NCBI GenBank assembly: GCA_002412925.1
Contig: DHVZ01000053.1
Coordinates: forward strand, 27,145-91,144
DNA from: Anaerolineales bacterium UBA5195
GTDB taxonomy: Bacteria > Chloroflexota > Anaerolineae > Anaerolineales > Villigracilaceae
Direction of reading: 5' to 3'
DNA length: 64,000 nt
The notes beneath the pieces are model-generated. The model did not search any database and had not been told where the DNA came from. It saw only the letters and a program-made list of their open reading frames with translations. How positions within the stretch are numbered: the first letter of the stretch is position 1; each line of letters starts with the position of its first letter. Shown one piece after another: positions 9,460-18,794 of this stretch. The translations under genes and the position numbers were made by a program.

Positions 9460-9481
9460 TCTTTAGAAATTTTGGAGTTCC

Positions 9482-10543
9482 ATGAACGCAACAACATCAA
9501 ACCAGATGCGCGCGCTTGTTGTCAGGGCGCCCATGCAGTATGCCGTTGAAAGTGTAGCGATACCCGAAGCGCCCGCAGGCGGTCTGTTATTGAAAGTCCT
9601 TGCCTGTGCCCTGTGCGGTTCCGACCTGCGCACATTACGCGGCGGTCATCGAAAGGTAACATTGCCCTGGACCATTGGACACGAAATCTCAGGTGTCGTG
9701 GTCGAAACCAGCAAAGAGTATGCTGGTGAATGGAAGGCTGGAGAAACGCTGGCAATCGGCCCCGTTGTATATTGTGGTGCCTGCGATTTTTGCCGGGAGG
9801 GACGTTTCGAGTTATGTGAAAACTACCGTGAAATTGCCCAGGCGTGGCAGGGTGGATTTGCGGAATATATCGCCATCCCCCGTGAAGCCGTGGAACGCGG
9901 CTTGATCCAGCGGGTGCCGGGCAGCCTTGACCCCGCTCATGCGGCAGTTACCGAACCAATAAGTTCCTGCTTGAACGCGCAGGAAAAAGGTTCTGTAGGG
10001 TTGGGCGATTCAGTGGTCATCATCGGCTCCGGCCCAATTGGATGCATTCACACCCGCCTGGCACATCTGCGCGGCGCAAAGCAGGTAATCATTGCGGATG
10101 TATCCGAGGAACGCCTCAAATTGGTGGAAGCCTTTGGACCGGACGCGATCATCAATGCCTCAAAGGTGGATCTTGTGCAGGAAGTCCGACGGCTGACAGG
10201 CGGAAAAGGTGCAGACGTGATCATCACCGCCAATCCCGTTCCACAGACACAGGTTCAGGCAGTGGAAATGGCGCGCAAGGGCGGGCGCATCCTGCTCTTT
10301 GGCGGGCTGCCCGTGGATCAATCCCGCCCGGGCGTGGATATGAACCTTGTCCACTACAACGCCCTGCACCTCATCGGCACAACCATCTTTGCCCTGCGCC
10401 ACCATCGTCAGGCGTTGGAATTAGCTGCCAGCGGCAAAATTCCGTTGGAGAAACTCATCACCCGCTTTCCGCTGGAAGACTTTAATCGCGGCGCTGAAAT
10501 GGCGCTGGCTGGAAAAGTCATCAAGGCAGTCTTTCTGACCTAA
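9482..10543 (+). CDS. Zinc-dependent alcohol dehydrogenase (MDR, sorbitol/threonine dehydrogenase-like)
   Basis: A 353-residue medium-chain dehydrogenase. Catalytic-zinc ligands appear in CALCGSDLR and TIGHE. The four-cysteine structural-zinc loop is CGACDFCREGRFELC. A nucleotide-binding motif GSGPIG begins near residue 181. It likely oxidises a polyol or sugar alcohol with NAD(P)+. It lies 22 bp behind the SAF oxidoreductase in the same operon, so the pathway probably contains at least two redox steps. Confidence 0.86.
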   Translation: MNATTSNQMRALVVRAPMQYAVESVAIPEAPAGGLLLKVLACALCGSDLRTLRGGHRKVTLPWTIGHEISGVVVETSKEYAGEWKAGETLAIGPVVYCGACDFCREGRFELCENYREIAQAWQGGFAEYIAIPREAVERGLIQRVPGSLDPAHAAVTEPISSCLNAQEKGSVGLGDSVVIIGSGPIGCIHTRLAHLRGAKQVIIADVSEERLKLVEAFGPDAIINASKVDLVQEVRRLTGGKGADVIITANPVPQTQVQAVEMARKGGRILLFGGLPVDQSRPGVDMNLVHYNALHLIGTTIFALRHHRQALELAASGKIPLEKLITRFPLEDFNRGAEMALAGKVIKAVFLT

Positions 10544-10558
10544 TCCCGGAGACATCTC

Positions 10559-11083
10559 ATGAGTGAAGAACGCAAAGTTTTACCTTTTCTGAAAAATGGC
10601 GTTGCCCAAATCGCATTTGTTGTCAAAGATCTCGATGCCACTGTGGAAGCCTACTGGAAACATTTTGGCATCGGTCCCTGGCATTTCTATACATACGGAG
10701 CGCCCCTGGTAAAGCGGATGACCCGTCACGGGATTCCGTCCGATTACAAAATGCGGGTTGCCCTTTCGTATTTTGGTTCCATGCGAATCGAATTGATCGA
10801 GCAGGTTAGCGGGGATACTGTTTACGCGGATTTCATCAAAAAACACGGCTATGGGATTCAACACCTTGGGGTGCTGGTCGAAGATATGGAATCAGCCATC
10901 GCGGAAGCCACAGCCGCAGGCTTCGCCATGACCATGGACGGGGCAGGCTTTGGACTCGAAAGTGACGGGCATTATGCCTATCTGGATACAGAAGACGTCA
11001 TCGGCACAACCATTGAATTGATCGAACGACCCAAGGGCAGAATGAAGCCGGAGAAGGTCTATCCACCGGAAGAGGATGCGTAG
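10559..11083 (+). CDS. VOC-superfamily protein (glyoxalase/methylmalonyl-CoA epimerase-like)
   Basis: A 174-residue vicinal-oxygen-chelate protein with two beta-alpha-beta-beta-beta units. Likely metal ligands are Glu in MRIELIEQ, His in IQHLGV and Glu in TTIELIE. The first-position ligand, usually His in HIAFVV, is Gln here (QIAFVV). It starts 15 bp after the dehydrogenase with GGAG upstream. Epimerase, isomerase or dioxygenase chemistry is possible; the operon suggests a role on a sugar-derived intermediate. Confidence 0.75.
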   Translation: MSEERKVLPFLKNGVAQIAFVVKDLDATVEAYWKHFGIGPWHFYTYGAPLVKRMTRHGIPSDYKMRVALSYFGSMRIELIEQVSGDTVYADFIKKHGYGIQHLGVLVEDMESAIAEATAAGFAMTMDGAGFGLESDGHYAYLDTEDVIGTTIELIERPKGRMKPEKVYPPEEDA

Positions 11084-11256
11084 AGCCGTTCTCAAAACAT
11101 ATGCATCCCTGTCATTAACCTGCCCAAAGCAACGATCCCTGGCATAGGCACGATTGGCAAAGACGTTTTGATTGTTTTCTCCTTATTTTGTCTGCCCTGC
11201 CCATAGAAACATGGCAAACATCAAATTGTGAAACCTTTGGGTAAAGGATGTGAATC

Positions 11257-11568
11257 ATGATTATTCATTTCGCGTTTTTTAAGTGGAAACAAACGATCAG
11301 CAAACAGGAACTCGATACCCTGCGCCGCGATTTTTCCGCCTTGCAGTCTGTTATTCCCGAAATCCGTGGGTTCCGGTGGGTAGACAACAACAGTACCGAG
11401 AATCTGGATAAGGGCTTCCTGGAGGGTATCCGCGTGGAGTTCGACAACATCGAAGATAGGCAGCGATACCTATCTCACCCCGCCCATGTGACTTTTGCCT
11501 CCAGCGTTGTGATTCCATCACTTGAAGATAGGCTTGAATCTGTGTTGGTGTTCGATTACGAGGAATAA
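11257..11568 (+). CDS. Dabb-domain (stress-responsive alpha/beta barrel) protein
   Basis: A 103-residue ferredoxin-like protein of the Dabb family, starting with MIIHFAFFKWK and ending with the VFDYEE strand. The typical central part, RGFRWVDNNSTEN followed by GFLEGIRVEFDN, is present. AAAGGATG precedes the ATG. Family members are small dimeric barrels of varied or unknown activity (some are cyclases or hydrolases of sugar or polyketide intermediates). It is separated from the VOC gene by 173 bp and sits 34 bp before transaldolase. Confidence 0.72.
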   Translation: MIIHFAFFKWKQTISKQELDTLRRDFSALQSVIPEIRGFRWVDNNSTENLDKGFLEGIRVEFDNIEDRQRYLSHPAHVTFASSVVIPSLEDRLESVLVFDYEE

Positions 11569-11602
11569 GTCGTTGCATAAAGTTGCGGTACAAAGAGGAA
11601 AA

Positions 11603-12730
11603 ATGAACGGAACAATGAAATTGCTCGAAGCAGAACAATCCATCTGGTATGACAATATCCAGCGCAAGTTATTGAAGGATGGGGAAATGGCGCGCATGAT
11701 ACGCGCGGGCGAAATTCGCGGGGTCACCTCCAACCCGACTATTTTTATGAACGCCATTGCCGGATCGCAGGATTACGATGAAACCTTGATTCCCCTGGCG
11801 AAGGCGGGTCACAACGCAGAGCAGATTTTCTGGCAGTTGGCAGTGGAAGACATCCAAACCGTCGCGGACTTGTTTGCGCCGCTCTATTCCCAGACGAACG
11901 GCGGTGATGGCTATGTCAGCCTGGAGGTCAATCCCTACCTGGCAAATGATCCGGCGGCCACGATCGAAGAAGCCAGGAAATTATGGCAAAGGGTCAACCG
12001 GCCCAACCTCATGGTGAAAATCCCTGCCACCGAGAAAGGCCTGCCTGCCATTACCGAGGCAATTGCGGCAGGCATGAACATCAACGTTACACTCATTTTC
12101 TCGCGCCAGCGCTACGCCGGGGTGATGGATGCCTACTTGAGCGGGCTGGAGAAGCGCCTGGCCGAAAACCTGCCCATTGCTGGGATTGCTTCTGTGGCAT
12201 CGTTTTTTATCTCCCGAGTCGATACGCTTGTAGATGCCAGGTTGCAGGAAATCATCCGCGGGAAAAACCCTCAGGCGGCGGAAGCCAGCCGCCTGCTGGG
12301 CAAAGCCGCCATCGCCAACGCGCGCCTGGCTTATGCCGATTTCAAGGAAGTGAGCGCCTCCGAGCGTTTCCAGAAGATACAAGCCGCCGGCGGACGTCCC
12401 CAGCGCCCGCTTTGGGCCTCAACCGGCACCAAGCATCCCGATTACCGGGACGTGGTGTACATCGAGGAACTCGTTGGGCCGATGACAGTCAATACGGTTC
12501 CTCCCCAAACGCTTAAGGCCTTCCTGGATCATGGGGTGGTGCGCCTGGGCAGCGTCGAGGAAAACCTGGCCGAGGCCTCTCAGGTGTTTGAAAGTCTCGA
12601 AGCGCTGGGAATCTCGATGTCAGCCGCAACCCGGCAATTGGAGGACGAGGGCGTGCAGGCTTTTTCAAATGCCTTTGGCGAACTGCTGGCGAGTGTTGAG
12701 AGACGGCGCCTGGCGGCGGTGTTCCAATGA
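11603..12730 (+). CDS. tal: Transaldolase
   Basis: A 375-residue transaldolase of the longer bacterial class. The Schiff-base Lys is in NLMVKIPATEKG, with other family blocks GVTSNPTIF, NVTLIFSRQRY, ASFFISRVD and RPLWASTGTKHPDY. It moves a dihydroxyacetone unit between sugar phosphates in the non-oxidative pentose phosphate pathway. The ATG at 11603 is used because AGAGGAAAA precedes it; the upstream open frame overlaps the Dabb gene. It pairs functionally with the downstream epimerase and with transketolase at 18795. Confidence 0.95.
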   Translation: MNGTMKLLEAEQSIWYDNIQRKLLKDGEMARMIRAGEIRGVTSNPTIFMNAIAGSQDYDETLIPLAKAGHNAEQIFWQLAVEDIQTVADLFAPLYSQTNGGDGYVSLEVNPYLANDPAATIEEARKLWQRVNRPNLMVKIPATEKGLPAITEAIAAGMNINVTLIFSRQRYAGVMDAYLSGLEKRLAENLPIAGIASVASFFISRVDTLVDARLQEIIRGKNPQAAEASRLLGKAAIANARLAYADFKEVSASERFQKIQAAGGRPQRPLWASTGTKHPDYRDVVYIEELVGPMTVNTVPPQTLKAFLDHGVVRLGSVEENLAEASQVFESLEALGISMSAATRQLEDEGVQAFSNAFGELLASVERRRLAAVFQ

Positions 12731-12743
12731 GGTTTTAAACACG

Positions 12744-13412
12744 ATGACCAAACTGGCGCCATCCATCCTTTCAGCAGATTTTACCCGTTTAGGGGAAGAG
12801 ATTCGCTCTTGCGAACTTGGCGGAGCCGATTGGATACACATTGATGTCATGGATGGGCATTTTGTCCCGAATTTGACATTTGGCCCGCTGGTGGTCGAAG
12901 CCTGCCGTCGGGTGACAAAGTTGCCCCTCGAGGTGCATCTCATGGTCGAACAGCCTGAGGACATGCTTGCAGCCTTTGTCGCGGCTGGAGCTGACCGTCT
13001 CATCGTCCATGTCGAAGCTTGTTCGCACTTGCACTCCACCATCCAGCAAATTCAAGCCCTCAAGGTCAGGGCTGGGGTAACCCTCAACCCGGCAACGCCG
13101 GTGCTACTCCTGAGAGAAATCCTTCCAATGGTGGACCTGGTTCTTGTGATGACGGTCAACCCCGGGTTTGGGGGGCAGGCTTTTTTACCGGAAGCGCTCC
13201 CCAAAATTTCCGAGATTCGTCAGATGTTGGACCAAATTCGTTCTCCTGCCTGGCTGGAAGTGGATGGAGGCGTTTCAGAGAAGACGCTCCCCGCATTGCT
13301 TGAGGCTGGCGCCACCGTTTTTGTGGCAGGGAACACAGTCTTCCGGCATCCCAATGGCATCCAGGCCGGGATTAAATCCTTGCAAAGGCTTCTTGCTGCC
13401 AATGATCCCTAG
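12744..13412 (+). CDS. rpe: Ribulose-phosphate 3-epimerase
   Basis: A 222-residue TIM barrel. Hallmarks are LAPSILSADFTRLGEE at the start, the metal-binding HIDVMDGHFVPN, MTVNPGFGGQ and WLEVDGGVS. It interconverts ribulose-5-phosphate and xylulose-5-phosphate. It begins 13 bp after transaldolase. The presence of rpe, tal and tkt near the kinase argues that the sugar enters metabolism as a pentulose phosphate. Confidence 0.95.
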   Translation: MTKLAPSILSADFTRLGEEIRSCELGGADWIHIDVMDGHFVPNLTFGPLVVEACRRVTKLPLEVHLMVEQPEDMLAAFVAAGADRLIVHVEACSHLHSTIQQIQALKVRAGVTLNPATPVLLLREILPMVDLVLVMTVNPGFGGQAFLPEALPKISEIRQMLDQIRSPAWLEVDGGVSEKTLPALLEAGATVFVAGNTVFRHPNGIQAGIKSLQRLLAANDP

Positions 13413-13420
13413 GTCATTTT

Positions 13421-13728
13421 GGGGCCGGCTCCGATGGGCTGGCAATCCTGAAAAAATACAACCTCAAAAGCGGCTTCTTTGACGCACATGGACTGAACTT
13501 CACGGAAGGTCTCACCGATGTAAGCGCCGGCGAAGCGGAAGTCAAACGTGAGGTTGTATCCATGTGCCATCAGGTGGTCGCCCTGATCGACGCCAGCAAG
13601 TGAGGGCGAGTTGGTCCAGCCTCATTTGCCCGTCCCGAAGATATTCATGTCGTCATCACAGACGGACAGCTCCCACTGCGCTGGTCGAACAGGCGCGTTC
13701 CCCGGGAACACAAGTCATCCAAATCTGA
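13421..13728 (+). pseudogene. Decayed DeoR-family transcriptional regulator (C-terminal sugar-binding part)
   Basis: Frame 2 from 13421 reads GSDGLAILKKYNLKSGFFDAHG and on through EGLTDVSAGEAEVKREVV to VVALIDASK, closely matching the C-terminal effector domain of DeoR repressors. It then meets TGA at 13601-13603, exactly where the family has Trp or Phe (SKWGR/SKFGR). The same frame continues as GRVGPASFARPEDIHVVITDGQLP. After a frameshift near 13673, the expected last strand TALVEQARSPGTQVIQI ends at 13726-13728. The N-terminal helix-turn-helix half is missing. It was probably the repressor of the upstream sugar cluster; it must now be inactive unless another copy exists. Confidence 0.75.
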
Positions 13729-13877
13729 AATTTGAATGGAATGCCTCGAAGGCTCTCTTGATCAAGGTTCGTTTTTAGCCCAAACCTTTGGGACGGTACA
13801 AAACATCAAATATGAAACACAAGGCTTCCAAGCCATCTAATAAAAATTTATTTTCCCCTGAAGGAGCATTGCCACGT

Positions 13878-15974
13878 ATGACTGCAAAAACGAAAACACC
13901 TACCCGCCTTGAACTGGTCTCTGCCATGATCGAAGAGCAGGGCTTGACCAAAGAAGAACTGATCGGCTACCTGCGCCAGGTGATGGAAATCCGCGCGCTG
14001 GAAAACAATATCGCTAACCTGTTGAGCAAAGCCGTGCTCAAGGGCGCCTCTCACCTTTATGCCGGACAGGAAGCTGTCTCTGTTGGCGCGGTGGCTGCCC
14101 TGCGTGACGACGACCTCATCACCAGCACCCATCGCGGACACGGTCACGCACACGCGCACGGCGATAAATTCGCCAAGACCCCGCAAGCCAAACAGGAACA
14201 CTACGATAAGATGATGGCTGAAGTACTTGGCAAGTCAGGCGGATACTGCAAAGGCAAGGGCGGTTCCATGCATATCGCCGATGTGGAACACGGCAACCTC
14301 GGCGCGACCGGCATCGTCGGCGGGAATATCCCGGTGGCGGTGGGCGCGGCGCTGGCTCAAAAACTGCAAGGGACTGACCGCGTGGTGGTCTGCTTCTTCG
14401 GGGACGGCGCTTCCAACACCGGCAACTTCCACGAGTCGCTCAACATGGCTTCAACTTGGGATTTGCCCGTCATCTTCGTCGTCGAGAACAATATGTACGG
14501 CATGTCGGTTCCCTTCAAGAAAGTGACCAAACTGATCAACGTCGCCGACCGCGCCGCCGCTTATGGGATGCCCGGCGAGATCGTAGACGGGATGGATGTT
14601 CTGGCTGTGCGCGGCAGCGTTGTCAAGGCGGCTGAACGCGCCCGCCGTGGCGAAGGCCCCACACTCATCGAATGCAAGACCTACCGCTGGTACGGGCATT
14701 CGCACTCCGACCCCCGCGTCTATCGCACCCGCGACGAGGAAGCCGAATGGAAAAAGCGCGACCCGATCACCGTGATGAAGGAAAACCTCGAAACGGTCAA
14801 AATGTTGACCGAAGCCGAGTTTGAAAAAGTGGAAACTGAGGTGGATGCCAAGTTGGACAAGGCGATGGATTTCAGCAATGCTTCGCCCGAACCGAAAGCG
14901 GAGGAAGTCGATACGGACGTTTACGCCCCGTCGAAGTTCACCGCCGCCGATTACGAAGCTGACCGCCGAATTCGCGCGAACATCAACAAGGGGCTGGTCA
15001 AACGCGAGATTTCCTACGCCCAGGCATTGGTCGAAGCCGCCCGCGAAGAGATGATCCGCGACCCGAAAGTTTTCATCATGGGCGAGGATGTGGGTCTCTA
15101 CGGCGGAGCCTACGGCGCGACCCGCGACCTTTACAAGGAATTTGGCGAATGGCGTGTGCTCGATACGCCCATCTCCGAAGCAACCATCGGCGGCGCGGCT
15201 GTCGGTGCGGCAATGGCTGGGATGCGCCCCATCGCCGAGATCATGTACGTGGACTTCACTCCGCTCGCGATGGATCAGGTCGCCAACCAGGGCGCGAAGA
15301 ATCGCTACATGTTCGGCGGCAAGACCAGCGTCCCGATGGTGATCCGCACCGAGGGCGGAGCAGGGCGCGCCATCGCGGCGCATCACTCTCAAAGCCTCGA
15401 ATCGCTCTGGACACATTTCCCCGGCATCTACGTGGTTATGCCGTCCACACCGTACGATGCCAAAGGCTTGCTCAAAGCCGCCATTCGTGATGACAATCCG
15501 GTCATGTTCATCGAACACAAAATGCTCTACAAAGATAAAGGTTTTGTGCCCGAGGAAGAATACATCATTCCGTTTGGCGTCGCCGACATCAAACGCCCCG
15601 GCAAAGATGTGACCCTCGTCACCTACTCACGCATGGTCTTCCGCGCTCTCGAAGCCGCCGAAAAACTGGCTACCGAAGGCATCGACGTGGAAGTTATCGA
15701 CCTGCGCACGCTCAAGCCGCTGGATATCAACACCATCGTCAACTCGGTCAAGAAGACGGGACGGCTGGTGGGCGTGACCGAAGCCTACGAAAACACCAGC
15801 TTCATCAACGAAGTCATGGCACAGGTCAACGAGCAGGCGTTTGATTACCTCGATGCCCCGATGATCCGCGTTGCCGCGGCGAACGTCCCCGTGCCGCGCG
15901 CCGAGACTTTGGAAGATATGGCAATCCCGAACACAGCCCGCGTGATGGCGGCTTGTAGAAAGGCAGTGAGCTAA
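13878..15974 (+). CDS. Fused E1 alpha-beta subunit of 2-oxoacid dehydrogenase complex
   Basis: A 698-residue thiamine-diphosphate enzyme joining the usual alpha (about 1-345) and beta (about 372-698) chains. The ThDP motif runs from GDG at 175-177 to NN at 204-205. The beta part starts near KREISYAQALVEA and has the RTEGGAGRAIAAHHSQ and EHKMLYK blocks. The ATG at 13878 follows AAGGAG at 13861-13866; the frame is open to 13788 but the extra 30 codons resemble no domain. Pyruvate, acetoin or a branched 2-oxoacid could be the substrate; sequence alone does not decide. It overlaps E2 by one base. Confidence 0.88.
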   Translation: MTAKTKTPTRLELVSAMIEEQGLTKEELIGYLRQVMEIRALENNIANLLSKAVLKGASHLYAGQEAVSVGAVAALRDDDLITSTHRGHGHAHAHGDKFAKTPQAKQEHYDKMMAEVLGKSGGYCKGKGGSMHIADVEHGNLGATGIVGGNIPVAVGAALAQKLQGTDRVVVCFFGDGASNTGNFHESLNMASTWDLPVIFVVENNMYGMSVPFKKVTKLINVADRAAAYGMPGEIVDGMDVLAVRGSVVKAAERARRGEGPTLIECKTYRWYGHSHSDPRVYRTRDEEAEWKKRDPITVMKENLETVKMLTEAEFEKVETEVDAKLDKAMDFSNASPEPKAEEVDTDVYAPSKFTAADYEADRRIRANINKGLVKREISYAQALVEAAREEMIRDPKVFIMGEDVGLYGGAYGATRDLYKEFGEWRVLDTPISEATIGGAAVGAAMAGMRPIAEIMYVDFTPLAMDQVANQGAKNRYMFGGKTSVPMVIRTEGGAGRAIAAHHSQSLESLWTHFPGIYVVMPSTPYDAKGLLKAAIRDDNPVMFIEHKMLYKDKGFVPEEEYIIPFGVADIKRPGKDVTLVTYSRMVFRALEAAEKLATEGIDVEVIDLRTLKPLDINTIVNSVKKTGRLVGVTEAYENTSFINEVMAQVNEQAFDYLDAPMIRVAAANVPVPRAETLEDMAIPNTARVMAACRKAVS

Positions 15975-17314
15975 TGTCTGAAGAATTCTTCGTCCCGAAG
16001 TTGGGACAAACCGTTGAGGAAGTCATCATGGTTGGCTGGCTCGTCGAAGACGGCGCAAAAGTCAGCCAGGGTGAGGCGGTGATGGAAGTCGAAACCGACA
16101 AAGCAGTCTTTCCCGTCGAAGCCAATGCGAAGGGCTTTATCCATCTCGGACCCTACAAAGCGGGCGATACGATTCCCGTCCTGACCGTGGTTGCAATCAT
16201 CGGCAAGCAGGATGACAAGTTCGAGGTCCAGGGGGCGGCTCCCGCTGTGGAGGAAACAGAACCAGCTCCCAGTGTGGAAGTCGCAGCCGCGCCCATGCCT
16301 GTTGCTGATTCCAAACCTGAATCCACTGACAGGGTTTTCGCCTCCCCCCGCGCCCGAAAACTGGCAGCCGAGACCTCAGTCGCTGTGTCTCTGGTCACGC
16401 CCAGCGGCTACGAAGGCATCCGCGTGACCGAGCGTGACGTGCGCGACTATCTCAGCCAGCAGCCCAAAGTCACGCCGGTTGCCCAACGCATGGCGGCTGA
16501 CGTGGGCGTGGACTTGCGCGAGGTGGCTGGCAGTGGGCCCGGCGGACGCATTGTCAAGCAGGATGTGGCTCGCACCGCCCAGCCGACAGCTCCTGTCGCT
16601 CAACCCCTGCCTGTTGCGGAGGTGGTCGAGCGCGTGCCGCTCAAGGGCGTGCGTGGAATTATCGCCGAGCGCATGGCAGCCAGTGTTCACACCACTGCCC
16701 GCGTCACCCTCGTGATGGAAGTGGACGCCACCGAGTTTGTCGCCGCCCGCGAACGCATCAAAGCCAAAGTGTCGAAGGATTGGGGCTTTGCGCCGGGCTA
16801 CAACGATTTGCTGGCAAAGGTGGTCGCCGTTGCGCTGCGACAGTTCCCCTACATGAACGCCCGCCTTGCACCCGATGCAATTGAAATCATGTCGCATGTC
16901 AACCTTGGCATGGCGGTGGATACCGAGCGCGGATTGCTCGTGCCGGTCGTCAAGGATGCCGATCAAAAGAATCTGCGCCAGTTCGGTGAAGACTTCCGCC
17001 GCATGGTGGATGGCGTCCGCGCGGGTCGTTCACTGCCCGACGATTTGAGCGGTGGCACGTTCACCATCACCAACCTTGGTATGTATGATGTGGATGCGTT
17101 CACGCCCGTCATCAACCTGCCGGAAGCCGCCATTCTGGGCGTGGGGCGCATTGCGTCCAAACCGGTGGCGCGTGGTGAGAGCGTGGTGGTGCGCCAGATG
17201 TGGACGCTAAGCCTGGTCTTTGACCATCGTCTGGTGGATGGTGCTCCGGCCGCACGGTTCTTGCAATTCATCAAGCAACTCATTGAAGAGCCATATCTTT
17301 TACTGACCAAATAA
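15974..17314 (+). CDS. Dihydrolipoamide acyltransferase (E2) with two peripheral-subunit-binding domains
   Basis: A 446-residue E2 core protein. The N-terminal lipoyl domain (about 1-80) has the lipoylated Lys in METDKAVF-like context (VETDKAVFPVEA). Two PSBD-like segments follow: FASPRARKLAAE up to RDVRDYL (about 117-156), and TPVAQRMAADVGVDL with GSGPGGRIVKQDV (about 162-197). The catalytic domain (about 215-446) carries FDHRLVDGAP with the catalytic His and Asp. It transfers the acyl group to CoA and scaffolds E1 and E3. Most bacterial E2 chains have one PSBD. Confidence 0.9.
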   Translation: MSEEFFVPKLGQTVEEVIMVGWLVEDGAKVSQGEAVMEVETDKAVFPVEANAKGFIHLGPYKAGDTIPVLTVVAIIGKQDDKFEVQGAAPAVEETEPAPSVEVAAAPMPVADSKPESTDRVFASPRARKLAAETSVAVSLVTPSGYEGIRVTERDVRDYLSQQPKVTPVAQRMAADVGVDLREVAGSGPGGRIVKQDVARTAQPTAPVAQPLPVAEVVERVPLKGVRGIIAERMAASVHTTARVTLVMEVDATEFVAARERIKAKVSKDWGFAPGYNDLLAKVVAVALRQFPYMNARLAPDAIEIMSHVNLGMAVDTERGLLVPVVKDADQKNLRQFGEDFRRMVDGVRAGRSLPDDLSGGTFTITNLGMYDVDAFTPVINLPEAAILGVGRIASKPVARGESVVVRQMWTLSLVFDHRLVDGAPAARFLQFIKQLIEEPYLLLTK

Positions 17315-17323
17315 GGAAACAAT

Positions 17324-18721
17324 ATGTCTAATACCTACGATGTCATCATTATCGGTGCCGGGCCGGGCGGTTATGTCTGCGCCATCCGCGCGGCGCAGTT
17401 GGGTTTGCGGACGGCTATTGTTGAAAAGGAATGGCTGGGCGGCGTGTGCTTGAACGTGGGCTGTATTCCCTCCAAATCTCTGCTCAAGAACGCCGAGGTC
17501 GCAGAAATATTGCGTCAGCGGGGCAAGGATTTCGGTTTTTCTTTCGACAATCTAAAACTGGACTTTGGCGCGGCGGTCAAACGCTCACGACAAGTCTCCA
17601 GCCGGCTCACCAAAGGTGTTGCGTCCCTAATGAAGAATAACGGCATTGATGTCCACTTCGGGATGGCGGTTCTAAAGAGCAAAGCCAGTGTTGAAATCAC
17701 AGATAAAGATGGCCAGAAGAATACCCTGGAAGCCAAGCACATTGTCATTGCCACGGGCGCACATCCCAGTTTGATCCCTGGCATCGCCGCCGATGGGCAA
17801 AAGGTCCTGACTTACCGCGAAGCGATTCTGCAAGAGAAACTCCCAGCCTCAGCCGTCATCATCGGTGGCGGGGCCATTGGCGTGGAGTTTGCCACGGTGT
17901 GGAACGCCTATGGCTGCAAAGTAACCATCGTCGAAATGCTGCCCGCGCTGGTGCCGCGCGAGGATGAAGAGATTGGCGCGGAACTGGCCCGGCAATTCAG
18001 CCGGATCGGGATCGCGGTTAAGACAGCAACAAAAGTCGAAGGAGTTGAAATTTCAGGCGGCATGGTGAAAGTGAAAATCAACGGTCCGGCAGGCGCTGAA
18101 ACGCTGGAGGCCGAGCAGACGCTGGTCGCCATCGGATTTAAACCGAATTCGGAAAACCTGGGTCTGGAAGCGCTCGGCGTTAAGGTGGAACGTGGCTTTA
18201 TCTATGTGGATGAACGGATGCAAACCAATGTGCCAGGGGTGTGGGCTATTGGCGATGTGACCGGCAGGTTCATGCTGGCGCATGTGGCCTCGGCGCAGGG
18301 AATTGTATGCGCAGAGAACATGGCCGGTCATCCCAGCGTAACATTGGATTACGCCGCCATGCCTGCCGCCACATATTCCCATCCACAGGTGGCGTCGTTT
18401 GGCCTGACCGAAAAACAGGCCCAGGAGAAAGGTTACGATGTAAAAGTCGCCCGGTTCAACTTCCAGGCCAACGGCAAGGCGTTGGGGTTGGGCGCCTATC
18501 AGGGCTTTATTAAGATTGTGACCGACGGCCGCTATGGCGAGATACTCGGCGCGCATCTTATCGGCCCGGAAGTTACGGAACTTCTGCCGGAATTGACACT
18601 GGCCCACAACGCCGAACTGACCATTGAGGACATTGCGCATAACATCCATGCGCATCCTTCGTTATCTGAAGTTATCATGGAAGCCGCACACGGGCTGACT
18701 GGTGGGTATATCCACGGCTAG
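17324..18721 (+). CDS. lpdA: Dihydrolipoyl dehydrogenase (E3)
   Basis: A 465-residue FAD flavoprotein. Visible are IIGAGPGGYVCAIRA (FAD site), the redox-active disulfide GGVCLNVGCIPSKS, the NAD site IIGGGAIGVEFA, the second FAD segment WAIGDVTG and the C-terminal HAHPSLSE with the active-site His-Glu pair. It reoxidises the E2 dihydrolipoyl group with NAD+. It lies 9 bp after E2, completing the complex in one operon. Confidence 0.95.
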   Translation: MSNTYDVIIIGAGPGGYVCAIRAAQLGLRTAIVEKEWLGGVCLNVGCIPSKSLLKNAEVAEILRQRGKDFGFSFDNLKLDFGAAVKRSRQVSSRLTKGVASLMKNNGIDVHFGMAVLKSKASVEITDKDGQKNTLEAKHIVIATGAHPSLIPGIAADGQKVLTYREAILQEKLPASAVIIGGGAIGVEFATVWNAYGCKVTIVEMLPALVPREDEEIGAELARQFSRIGIAVKTATKVEGVEISGGMVKVKINGPAGAETLEAEQTLVAIGFKPNSENLGLEALGVKVERGFIYVDERMQTNVPGVWAIGDVTGRFMLAHVASAQGIVCAENMAGHPSVTLDYAAMPAATYSHPQVASFGLTEKQAQEKGYDVKVARFNFQANGKALGLGAYQGFIKIVTDGRYGEILGAHLIGPEVTELLPELTLAHNAELTIEDIAHNIHAHPSLSEVIMEAAHGLTGGYIHG

Positions 18722-18794
18722 CGCCGGTCATAGCGTACGCGATCAATTGGTGACAATCTTATTCAAAAAGAGTTGCTCATTAGGAATATATCGT

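Noticed and set aside
14451..15518. Minus-strand open frame of 355 codons opposite the E1 fusion
   Set aside because: It is antisense to a well conserved enzyme; the His/Val-rich translation resembles nothing.
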